A stretch of DNA of 5,550 nucleotides from JBBRMQ01 sp038230775. GTDB taxonomy: Bacteria > Acidobacteriota > Thermoanaerobaculia > Gp7-AA8. Below the pieces are notes generated by a model. It was not told the origin of the DNA and did not search any database. It was given only the letters and a program-made list of their open reading frames with translations. Each line of letters starts with the position of its first letter. Position 1 is the stretch's first letter. Location: assembly GCA_038230775.1 (NCBI GenBank), contig JBBRMQ010000264.1:1-5550 (forward strand). The letters are read 5' to 3'. A program made the position numbers and the translations under genes. This document shows positions 1-5,258 of the stretch, in pieces.

Positions 1-19
1 CCAGCTGAGCTACACCGCC
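1..19 (-). tRNA. 5' end of a tRNA gene, cut by the window edge
   Basis: Read on the minus strand, these bases give a typical tRNA start: a seven-base acceptor half GGCGGTG, then TA, then the D-stem and loop start GCTCAGCTGG. Only 19 bases are present, so the anticodon, variable loop and 3' half lie outside and the isotype cannot be called. A perfect TATAAT box lies 18 bases upstream of the predicted 5' end, which supports a real gene. Seen: the acceptor and D-arm pattern. Inferred: that the rest of the tRNA follows. Confidence 0.8.
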
Positions 20-37
20 ATACGGACGCGCCGCGGG

Positions 38-66
38 ATTATACTCAAGCGCTTTGACGCTCTGGA
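38..66 (-). promoter_or_regulatory. Candidate promoter of the tRNA gene
   Basis: The minus strand has a consensus -10 box TATAAT at 43-38. No good -35 box is present; the best-placed hexamer at 17-base spacing is TCCAGA (66-61). The bases just after the -10 box, CCCGCGGCGCG, form a GC-rich discriminator. In proteobacteria such discriminators make stable-RNA promoters sensitive to the stringent response; applying that here is inference. Confidence 0.5.
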
Positions 67-81
67 AATTTCGGTCCGGAC

Positions 82-285
82 ATGCTCGAAATCGATGAAC
101 GGCGCTGCGTAACCTGCGGCGATACCGAGGCCCAGGCGCATCTGGAACGGTGCCAGGTGTGCGGAAAGTATTTCTGTCCCGATTGCACGTTCCGGAAGAC
201 GGGCCGGCGATTCTGCTCCAGCGACTGCGGAAGGGCGTTTTTCTGGGAAGGTATGGATGACGACGAAGACCCCATCGACGAATGA
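82..285 (+). CDS. Small eight-cysteine zinc-ribbon protein
   Basis: This 67-residue protein is not a family I can name. It has eight cysteines in four pairs: C9-x2-C12, C24-x2-C27, C32-x2-C35 and C45-x3-C49. The paired spacing suggests two structural zinc sites, possibly a cross-brace or treble-clef fold like small RING/FYVE-type ribbons. The tail from residue 58 is strongly acidic (MDDDEDPIDE). There is no signal peptide or membrane segment, so it should be cytosolic. The ATG at 82 is the only sensible start but has a poor Shine-Dalgarno sequence. Its end overlaps hemB by 29 bases in another frame, so the two are probably one transcript. Zinc binding is strongly suggested by the cysteines. 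Any role in protein or nucleic acid contact, or in zinc supply to HemB, is conjecture. Confidence 0.75.
   Translation: MLEIDERRCVTCGDTEAQAHLERCQVCGKYFCPDCTFRKTGRRFCSSDCGRAFFWEGMDDDEDPIDE
245..251 (+). promoter_or_regulatory. Ribosome binding site that fixes the hemB start
   Basis: GGGAAGG lies five bases before the ATG at 257, inside the upstream zinc-ribbon gene. It supports this start over the ATG at 253, which is out of frame with hemB, and over the in-frame TTG at 308, which has no ribosome site. The location implies hemB is translated from the same message as the upstream gene. Confidence 0.6.
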
Positions 286-1276
286 AGTCATCACCACCGC
301 CGGCGCATTGACGCGCCGGCCGCGGCGTCTGCGCCGCACCGAGGCGATCCGCGCGATGGTGCGCGAGACGACGGTCACCGCGGAGGACCTGATCTATCCG
401 CTGTTCGTGGTGCCGGACAGCCGGCCGCGCGTCGAGATCCGATCGATGCCTGGCGTGTTTCAGAATCGCGTTCCGGAAATCGTGGAGGAATGCCGCCGTG
501 CCTACGACGCCGGCATCCGCGCCGTGCTCCTCTTCGGACTGCCGGAGTGGAAAGACGCGACGGGCTCTTCGTCGTGGGATCCGTCAGGGCCTGTGCAGTC
601 TGCCATCGGCGCGATCAAGCGCGCTGTTCCGCGGATGAGCGTCATTGCAGACGTGTGCCTCTGCGAGTACACGGACCACGGCCACTGCGGGGTGATTGTC
701 AACGGCGAGGTCGACAACGATCAGACGTTGCCGCTGCTGGCGAAGCAGGCGGTGTCGTTCGCGAACGCCGGCGCCGATTTCGTCGCGCCATCCGACATGA
801 TGGATGGACGCGTCGGCGCGATCCGCAGGGCGCTCGACGACGCACGGTTCAGCGAGACGGGCCTCATCGCGTACTCCGCGAAGTTCGCCTCGGGATTCTA
901 CGGACCGTTCCGTGAGGCCGCGGAGTCTGCGCCGCAGTTCGGCGACCGCCGCGCGTATCAAATGGATCCCTCGAACGTGCGCGAGGCGATGCGCGAGATC
1001 GAGCTGGACATCGAAGAAGGCGCGGACGTGATCATGATCAAGCCGGCGCTGTCGTACCTCGATGTGATCCGCGCGGCGCGCGACCGGTTCGACGTGCCGA
1101 TCGCTGCGTACAACGTGAGCGGGGAGTACTCGATGGTGAAGGCGGCGGCGGAGCGCGGATGGATCGACGGCGACCGCGTGATGCGCGAGATCCTGACGTC
1201 GATCAAGCGCGCGGGCGCGGACCTCATCATTACGTACCACGCGCTGGAGTTCGCGAGCGCACGCCGCTCGGGCTGA
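257..1276 (+). CDS. hemB: Porphobilinogen synthase (delta-aminolevulinic acid dehydratase)
   Basis: HemB joins two 5-aminolevulinate molecules into porphobilinogen, the first common step of heme, siroheme, cobalamin and chlorophyll synthesis, in the cytosol. The 339 residues are a normal full length. The N-terminal RPRRLRRTEAIR block (21-32) is typical. The metal site DVCLCEYTDHGHCG carries three cysteines (C133, C135, C144), which marks the zinc-dependent class rather than the magnesium-only class. The two Schiff-base lysines are present: K209 in YSAKFASGFYGPFR and K262 in MIKPALSYLD. The motifs MDPSN (236-240) and SGEYSM (288-293) are also conserved. The ATG at 257 has a good ribosome site. 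The gene overlaps a cysteine-rich zinc-ribbon gene by 29 bases and ends before a hairpin-rich spacer facing a convergent operon. The assignment is secure from the motifs. Confidence 0.97.
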   Translation: MTTKTPSTNEVITTAGALTRRPRRLRRTEAIRAMVRETTVTAEDLIYPLFVVPDSRPRVEIRSMPGVFQNRVPEIVEECRRAYDAGIRAVLLFGLPEWKDATGSSSWDPSGPVQSAIGAIKRAVPRMSVIADVCLCEYTDHGHCGVIVNGEVDNDQTLPLLAKQAVSFANAGADFVAPSDMMDGRVGAIRRALDDARFSETGLIAYSAKFASGFYGPFREAAESAPQFGDRRAYQMDPSNVREAMREIELDIEEGADVIMIKPALSYLDVIRAARDRFDVPIAAYNVSGEYSMVKAAAERGWIDGDRVMREILTSIKRAGADLIITYHALEFASARRSG

Positions 1277-1325
1277 AGCCCTCATCCGCGCTTCGCGCAC
1301 CTTCTCCCCCCACGCGGGGAGAAGG
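1272..1325 (+). repeat. REP-like intergenic repeat with two hairpins, possible hemB terminator
   Basis: Starting at the hemB stop, the block reads CCCTCATCCGCGCTTCGCGC and continues into a strong stem. The first hairpin is GCGC-TTC-GCGC (1288-1298). The second is a perfect 10-bp stem, CCTTCTCCCC (1300-1309) with GGGGAGAAGG (1316-1325), around a six-base loop. From memory, the CCCTCATCCG...CCTTCTCCCC...GGGGAGAAGG layout resembles a palindromic intergenic repeat found in many GC-rich bacteria. There is no T-tract, so intrinsic termination is possible but unproven. Only one copy is in this window, so repetition itself cannot be seen. Confidence 0.55.
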
Positions 1326-1382
1326 ATAACGAAGTCCCGTTTTGCGCGAGGAGACTTAGCGGGGGCCGAAGGCCAAGTGTGG

Positions 1383-1402
1383 GGCCAGCCCTCCGGCTGG
1401 CC
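1383..1402 (-). terminator. GC-rich hairpin between convergent units
   Basis: GGCCAGCC (1383-1390) and GGCTGGCC (1395-1402) form a perfect 8-bp stem with a four-base loop, 12 bases beyond the stop of the IscA-like gene. Its position between convergent operons suggests transcript-end formation or protection. No T-tract follows on either strand, so it is not a textbook intrinsic terminator. A smaller stem, GGCC-GAA-GGCC (1364-1374), lies beside it. Confidence 0.4.
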
Positions 1403-1414
1403 GGCATCATCATG

Positions 1415-1702
1415 CTAACCACACCACGCGACGTTCACCGCGTCGGGGTGGTCGAGAAGGTAGCCGTCCTCGTCGGAGTCGGACTGGATGACGGCGCCGT
1501 CGAGCCGCGACGCGGACATGTCATCCAGCGCCACGCGCACGCCTTCGAGCTGCACCACCCGGTCGCCGTCGATCGGTTCATCGGCGTAAGCCAGCCGATA
1601 TCCGCTGCCGCCACACCCCGTTGTAAAGGCGATGCGCAGGATCCGGCCGTCGAGATCGCTCTTCAGGTGATTGGCGGCGTCGGGGGAGAGGGAGAGATTC
1701 AT
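1415..1702 (-). CDS. IscA/HesB-like iron-sulfur carrier, short form
   Basis: This 95-residue protein belongs to the HesB/IscA/ErpA fold, whose members carry and deliver Fe-S clusters to targets. The first conserved cysteine is C30 in TTGCGGSGYRL, matching the GCSG position of IscA. Known A-type carriers have two more cysteines in a C-terminal CGCG motif. Here the chain ends NVAWCG, keeping C94 but stopping where the last cysteine would be. It is therefore about 12 residues shorter than E. coli IscA. I chose the ATG at 1702 because it starts at the family's usual N-terminus (MNLSLSPDAA) and overlaps the upstream stop as ATGA. A longer reading from 1735 adds eleven unconserved residues. It has no clear ribosome site, so translational coupling is likely. 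It is the last gene of the lipoate operon. Family membership is fairly sure; the carrier role for LipA is inferred. Confidence 0.8.
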   Translation of the reverse strand: MNLSLSPDAANHLKSDLDGRILRIAFTTGCGGSGYRLAYADEPIDGDRVVQLEGVRVALDDMSASRLDGAVIQSDSDEDGYLLDHPDAVNVAWCG

Positions 1703-2214
1703 TTTTCGTTTTTCGGTCCGTGAACGATGCGCCACTCTGCATCTTCACGCTTGAACCAATCGGAATCGATCTTGATCAATTCCAGCTCCCGCTCGAGCTC
1801 GACGATGTGGGCGCGCTTCGAGGTGGCGAGGTAGACGAGAAAGGGCTTGTCAATGACCGATGCACCGCGGGCGAGCTCGGTCAGCTTCTTCTCCATCGTC
1901 CGCTCGCGCGCGATGAGAAACTCGGTCATCGCGCGAAAGGAGAGATCGCCCTCCAGCATGTCCTGAAACAGGAGGTCGCCGGCGAGCGTGACGCGGATGC
2001 GGCTCGCCCCCACGGCCTGGATCTTCATCTCGATGAGGTCGCGCACGCCGCGCTCGTCGACGGCGAACTGCTTGAACATCGTGGCCGCGATCGGGTTCGG
2101 CAGATTCTCGGCGAGCTTCTCGAACGTCTTGTAGGCCTCGACCGTGTACTGAAACATCAGGCCGAGCTGCTGGTCGTTCAGTTTGGTATTGGTCGATTCG
2201 ACGGCTGCTGTCAT
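1699..2214 (-). CDS. Ferritin-like/rubrerythrin-like helical protein, metal site apparently degenerate
   Basis: The 171 residues are nearly all amphipathic helix. They look like two helix pairs: about 14-70, with FQYTVEAYKTFEKLAE and FKQFAVDERGVRDLIEMK, and about 90-148, with MTEFLIARERTMEKK and LATSKRAHIVELEREL. This is the layout of ferritin-like and rubrerythrin-like four-helix bundles, which bind or oxidise iron. The usual ExxH metal motifs are not intact: the first reads E54-R-G-V57 and the second K133-R-A-H136, although several glutamates and H136 remain. There is no rubredoxin-like C-terminal domain, signal peptide or membrane segment. A good ribosome site GAGGA (2225-2221) overlaps the ferredoxin stop, six bases before the ATG. 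It lies 9 bases after the ferredoxin gene and overlaps the IscA-like gene by 4 bases. A structural or iron-handling role beside Fe-S genes is inference; the fold call is moderate. Confidence 0.6.
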   Translation of the reverse strand: MTAAVESTNTKLNDQQLGLMFQYTVEAYKTFEKLAENLPNPIAATMFKQFAVDERGVRDLIEMKIQAVGASRIRVTLAGDLLFQDMLEGDLSFRAMTEFLIARERTMEKKLTELARGASVIDKPFLVYLATSKRAHIVELERELELIKIDSDWFKREDAEWRIVHGPKNEK

Positions 2215-2223
2215 TTCATTTCC

Positions 2224-2502
2224 TCACTCCACTGGCGCTACCTTCACCACGACGTCGCCGATCAGCTTCGACTGACACGACAACCGGTACGGCGGATCGA
2301 GCTCCTTGTACGTCTCGTCCGGCGTCGGTGGCGTGAGCTTGTCCCACCCCTCGACGACTTCGATTCTGCAAGTTCCGCACGCGCCGTCGCCGCCGCACAC
2401 GCTGCTGACGCGGATCTTCATCTCTCCCGCGCAGGAAAGGACAGTTTTCCCCGCGGGAAATTCGGCCGTCTGGTTGTGGTCGGCGAACGTGACGCGCGGC
2501 AT
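2224..2502 (-). CDS. [2Fe-2S] ferredoxin
   Basis: This 92-residue protein is a single ferredoxin domain of the beta-grasp type and carries one electron at a time in the cytosol. Four cysteine ligands are visible: C36-x5-C42-x2-C45 in VCGGDGACGTCRIEV, and C76 in YRLSCQSKL. The five-residue first gap matches adrenodoxin-like and RACo/NQR-type domains rather than plant-type ferredoxins, which have four. The CGGDGACGTCRIEVVEG block and the late YRLSCQ resemble the N-terminal domain of corrinoid-activating proteins, but here it stands alone. Its ATG directly follows the lipA stop (TGAATG) with only a weak ribosome site, pointing to coupled translation. The location just after lipA suggests it reduces LipA, which needs electrons to cleave S-adenosylmethionine. 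The family call is secure; the partner is inferred. Confidence 0.92.
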   Translation of the reverse strand: MPRVTFADHNQTAEFPAGKTVLSCAGEMKIRVSSVCGGDGACGTCRIEVVEGWDKLTPPTPDETYKELDPPYRLSCQSKLIGDVVVKVAPVE

Positions 2503-3363
2503 TCAGTCCGGGTTCGATTCTATGGCACGGTGAGCCATATAGGAACTGCGGACGAGCGGCGCGGACTCGACGTGATGGAACCCCAGCGCTTTCGCCCTCC
2601 GGCCGAGATCCGCAAACTCTTCCGGCGTGTAGTAACGGCGCACGGGGTGATTGTGCTCGGTTGGCGCGAGGTATTGGCCCATCGTGAAGATCGCCACGCC
2701 GGCGGACCGAAGATCGTCAGCGACGCCAAGGACTTCATCCTCCGTTTCGCCCAGACCAAGCATGACCGATGATTTGGTGAGCATGCCCTGATCCGCTGCC
2801 CATCGCAGCACGTCGAGCGAACGCTCGTACTTTGCAACGGGGCGCACCTGCAGAGACAGGCGCGGAACCGTCTCGATGTTGTGCCCGAACACTTCCGGCT
2901 TCGAGGCCGTGACGACGCGAACGGCCTCGCGATTGCCCTCGAGGTCGGAGACGAGCACCTCGACCGCGGCTGCCGTCCGCTCGCGCACCGCCGCAACGGT
3001 CTGGGCGAGGATGCTCGCGCCGCCATCGGGAAGATCGTCGCGATTCACCATCGTGATCACCGCATGCTTCACGCCCATCGCCGCCACCGCCTCGGCCACG
3101 CGGCGCGGCTCGTCGGTATCGACGGCGTTCGGCGTCCCGCGTCCCACCGCGCAGAACGTGCAGCGGCGGGTGCAGATCTCGCCCAGGATCATGAAGGTGG
3201 CCGTGCCAGCGTTCCAGCACTCGAAGATGTTCGGGCAACGCGCTTCCTGACAGACCGTGTTCAGCGCGAGGTCGTTGATGAGCTTCGTCACCGGCAGTTG
3301 ATCGAGGTTGCCCGGGACGCGGATCTTCAGCCATTCGGGGCGGATGCCGGCGCGCTTGTTCAT
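2503..3363 (-). CDS. lipA: Lipoyl synthase
   Basis: LipA is a radical S-adenosylmethionine enzyme that inserts sulfur at C6 and C8 of the octanoyl group on lipoyl domains of E2 and GcvH proteins. The 286 residues form the shorter bacterial type. The auxiliary cluster motif is C38-x4-C43-x5-C49 (NTVCQEARCPNIFEC). The radical SAM motif is C64-x3-C68-x2-C71 (CTRRCTFC). The C-terminal RSSYMA (272-277) supplies the serine that ligates the auxiliary cluster in known structures. VNRDDLPDGGA (106-116) and the GLGET motif (203-207) are also typical. The ATG at 3363 overlaps the lipB stop as ATGA. A palindrome covers its upstream ribosome site. Because LipA sacrifices its auxiliary cluster as the sulfur source, the ferredoxin and IscA-like genes directly downstream make functional sense. 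The assignment is secure. Confidence 0.98.
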   Translation of the reverse strand: MNKRAGIRPEWLKIRVPGNLDQLPVTKLINDLALNTVCQEARCPNIFECWNAGTATFMILGEICTRRCTFCAVGRGTPNAVDTDEPRRVAEAVAAMGVKHAVITMVNRDDLPDGGASILAQTVAAVRERTAAAVEVLVSDLEGNREAVRVVTASKPEVFGHNIETVPRLSLQVRPVAKYERSLDVLRWAADQGMLTKSSVMLGLGETEDEVLGVADDLRSAGVAIFTMGQYLAPTEHNHPVRRYYTPEEFADLGRRAKALGFHHVESAPLVRSSYMAHRAIESNPD

Positions 3364-4436
3364 GATTGGAGGTGGACCTCCAACCGCTCCAGGGCTTCGC
3401 GGTCGTCAGTCCACCGGATCTTGTCATACGCCTCGGCGAACGTGAACCACCCGAACTGATCATGCTCGTCGGCGTCCATGTGGATTGGCGCATGGCCGTC
3501 GAGCCGCACGACGAATCCGATCTCGCTTGCGATGATCGGCACCGCGTACTTCGTTTCCAGATATTGAGACTCGATCATGAACGACTGGTGGAGATCGAGG
3601 TCCTGCGGCTGGCCGTGGTTGCCGGTTTCTTCGATGAGCTCGCGTTCCGCGGTCTGCAGAGGGGTCTCGCCGTCTTCGATCGATCCCGTGATCGGCTGCC
3701 AGAAGTTTCCGCGCTCGGGTTTGCGGTGTAGCAACAACACGCGCGAGCCGTCGTGAATCATGACCTTGACCAGGCGGATGGTCTCCTCGCGTGAAACCAT
3801 CCGGCGCTCGAAGACCGCCGCGAACTTTGCGGCAACGATCTCGCGAACGTCGTCGACTGTGATGTCGCGACCGGTCTCACGCGCGATCGACGTGACGCCC
3901 GTGTCCTGCAGCCCGCACGGCGTGATGAGCCGGAAGTGATCGAGATTCGCGTCGACGTTGAGCGCGAACCCGTGAGACGTGACCCATCGCGCGATGCGTA
4001 CGCCGATCGCGGCAATCTTGTTGCTGCCGACCCAGATGCCGCGCTTCCGATCGATGCGTTCCGCGGTGATGCCGTATTCAGCGACCGTGCGGATGAGAAC
4101 TTCCTCGAGGTTCGTGACGAATCGACGCACATCGCGGCTGCCTTCCCCGAGGTGGATGATGGGGTAGCCGACGAGCTGGCCGGGGCCGTGGTACGTGATG
4201 TCGCCGCCGCGCGTGGTCTGGTAGAAGCGGACACGCTCCCGGCGAAGAGTCTCGTCCGACGCCAGCAGATTCTTCGGGTCGCCGCCGCGGCCTAACGTGA
4301 TCACCGGCGGATGCTCGAGGAGCAGCAGTTGATCGGGAACGAGGTCCGCCTGGCGCATCTCGGCAAGCTTCTGCTGCAGCCGCAGCGCGTTCTCGTACGT
4401 GACGAGATGCAGATTTCTGAGTTCGCAGGTTCGCAT
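3360..4436 (-). CDS. lipB: Octanoyltransferase fused to a NudB-like Nudix hydrolase
   Basis: The 358 residues hold two domains. Residues 1-212 are LipB, which moves octanoate from acyl carrier protein onto lipoyl domains. It has RGGDITYHGPGQLVGYP (76-92), catalytic K140 in SNKIAAIGVR and catalytic C174 in TPCGLQDTGVTS. A normal LipB is about 210-230 residues and would end here. Residues 218-358 are a Nudix domain with a full box from G251 to G272: G251, E257, R265-E266, E269-E270, G272. FWQPITGSIEDGET and the tail HDQFGWFTFAEAYDKIRWTDDREALERL resemble E. coli NudB (dihydroneopterin triphosphate pyrophosphatase), so a pteridine or other nucleotide substrate is possible. The reading frame is continuous with no sign of frameshift. 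The ATG at 4436 begins at the family's usual N-terminus but has a weak ribosome site. It is first in the five-gene operon. The LipB call is secure; the Nudix substrate is inferred. Confidence 0.95.
   Translation of the reverse strand: MRTCELRNLHLVTYENALRLQQKLAEMRQADLVPDQLLLLEHPPVITLGRGGDPKNLLASDETLRRERVRFYQTTRGGDITYHGPGQLVGYPIIHLGEGSRDVRRFVTNLEEVLIRTVAEYGITAERIDRKRGIWVGSNKIAAIGVRIARWVTSHGFALNVDANLDHFRLITPCGLQDTGVTSIARETGRDITVDDVREIVAAKFAAVFERRMVSREETIRLVKVMIHDGSRVLLLHRKPERGNFWQPITGSIEDGETPLQTAERELIEETGNHGQPQDLDLHQSFMIESQYLETKYAVPIIASEIGFVVRLDGHAPIHMDADEHDQFGWFTFAEAYDKIRWTDDREALERLEVHLQS
3366..3383 (-). promoter_or_regulatory. Palindrome enclosing the lipA ribosome site
   Basis: TTGGAGGTGGACCTCCAA on the plus strand is a perfect inverted repeat with 8-base arms and a two-base centre. 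On the minus-strand message it reads TTGGAGGTCCACCTCCAA and ends two bases before the lipA ATG. It contains GGAGGT, a strong Shine-Dalgarno sequence, 12 bases before the ATG, paired with ACCTCC beside the start. As RNA it could form a 7-bp stem with a UCCA loop that hides the ribosome site. Ribosomes finishing lipB would open it, which would couple the two genes. The repeat is seen; the mechanism is inferred. Confidence 0.5.
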
Positions 4437-4716
4437 CGTTCCGTTATCCCGGAGTTGTCATCCCGAGCCGTGGACCGCCAGGTGCGGCGACGGAGAGAAA
4501 GAAACTACGAGGGGGGCCGGCGTGATCACGTCGAGGCCATCTTCGCTCGGCCGCGATCGGAACTTTGAGATTTTCGATTCCGGAGGTCCCCACGTTTCTA
4601 CCTTTTCATGTCTGGTATTCAGCCGTTGTCGCAATTGGAGGAGGCGGTGTATTTGCCGTCACTGTTCTCCGTTTGGAGCGACTGACGCCTTCGCGGGTTC
4701 TGATCGTTTCTTCGGA
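4437..4716. other. Non-coding leader between the lipoate operon and the IS remnant
   Basis: No convincing gene is seen in these 280 bases. The promoter of the lipB operon should lie here, but I find no clear -35/-10 pair on the minus strand. Bases about 4561-4625 are richer in A and T than their surroundings and could contain the promoter or a junction with inserted DNA. No IS481 terminal inverted repeat could be recognised downstream of the transposase stop. Confidence 0.4.
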
Positions 4717-5112
4717 TTAGCTGTCGAGTCTCACGACGTTGTTCACAGCCAGGCGACTGATCGGCGGATTGTAGCCGAGCGCTGAATGTGCTCCGTGGTT
4801 GTTGTAAAAGCGGAGATACGACGGCAGCAGTCGTCGGCGATCATCCGACGTCGGATACGCGAACCGATAAGCCCATTCGCGGAGCAGGGTTCGGATCTCT
4901 CGTGCCGCTTTGCCATTCGTTCGCGGAGTGTACGGTCGGGTTCGAATGGTTGCTCGCAGCTCGCGGCACGCCGCGGCGAACAGATGGGAGCGGTACACAC
5001 CGCCGTTGTCGGTCAGCAGTCGTAGAACGACCACGCCTCGCTTGGGGAACCATCTCACGGCTCGACGGAGGAAGCCGATCGCGGTCCGTTTGCGCTCGCT
5101 GCTGAGCACTTC
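4717..5112 (-). pseudogene. Remnant of an IS481-family transposase (C-terminal part)
   Basis: The translated fragment of about 131 residues matches the end of IS481-type DDE transposases from memory: EVL-AIGFLRRAVRWF, LTDNGGVYRSHLFAAACREL, RTRPYTPRTNGKA, TLLREWAYRFAYP, FYNNHGAHSALG and PPISRLAVNN near the natural C-terminus. The N-terminal helix-turn-helix and the first catalytic aspartate are absent. An in-frame TAA at 5115-5113 directly precedes the EVL block, and upstream frames show only a faint trace of the family. The aspartate of TDNG (D34 counted from the GTG at 5109) is kept, but the usual NGKAERF reads NGKAARE, so the expected catalytic glutamate is alanine. It is therefore inactive on two counts. 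No flanking inverted repeats or target duplication were found. Confidence 0.85.
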
Positions 5113-5258
5113 TTACCTTAATGATGCCGATGCGGATTTCCCGCAAGGTTCTCGCTGTCACGCCGTGTTTTCAACGCTCCGGCGGGCGAAAGATTCCGTT
5201 GGATCGGCTAAACTGACTGCCTCCACTGCATCTGAGGCGGAGAGAGGGAGTGGACCCC

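Noticed and set aside
584..1300. Long 238-residue open frame antisense to hemB
   Set aside because: It is rich in R, H, A and V with no recognisable motif, and lies fully opposite a clear hemB; this is the usual shadow frame of GC-rich coding DNA.
1412..1417. TAG stop of the IscA-like gene as a possible read-through giving the missing C-terminal cysteine
   Set aside because: The codons after the TAG read H, D, D, A and supply no CxC motif, so read-through would not restore it.
1720..2772. Long 350-residue plus-strand open frame
   Set aside because: It lies opposite the ferritin-like gene, the ferredoxin and part of lipA, has no family resemblance, and cannot coexist sensibly with three motif-supported genes.
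4457..4469. GTCATCCCGAGCC, similar to the start of common intergenic repeats
   Set aside because: Only the first dozen bases resemble such repeats; the rest does not form a clear stem and no second copy is in the window.
4521..4530. Palindrome CGTGATCACG upstream of lipB as an operator
   Set aside because: A 10-base palindrome is expected several times by chance in a window this size, and no known operator matches.
4841..5161. 106-residue minus-strand frame overlapping the transposase remnant
   Set aside because: It runs in another frame through conserved IS481 sequence and shows no family motifs of its own.
5209..5214. TAAACT as a -10 box for the gene at 5259
   Set aside because: The hexamer at the proper distance upstream (GCGAAA) is nothing like a -35 box.
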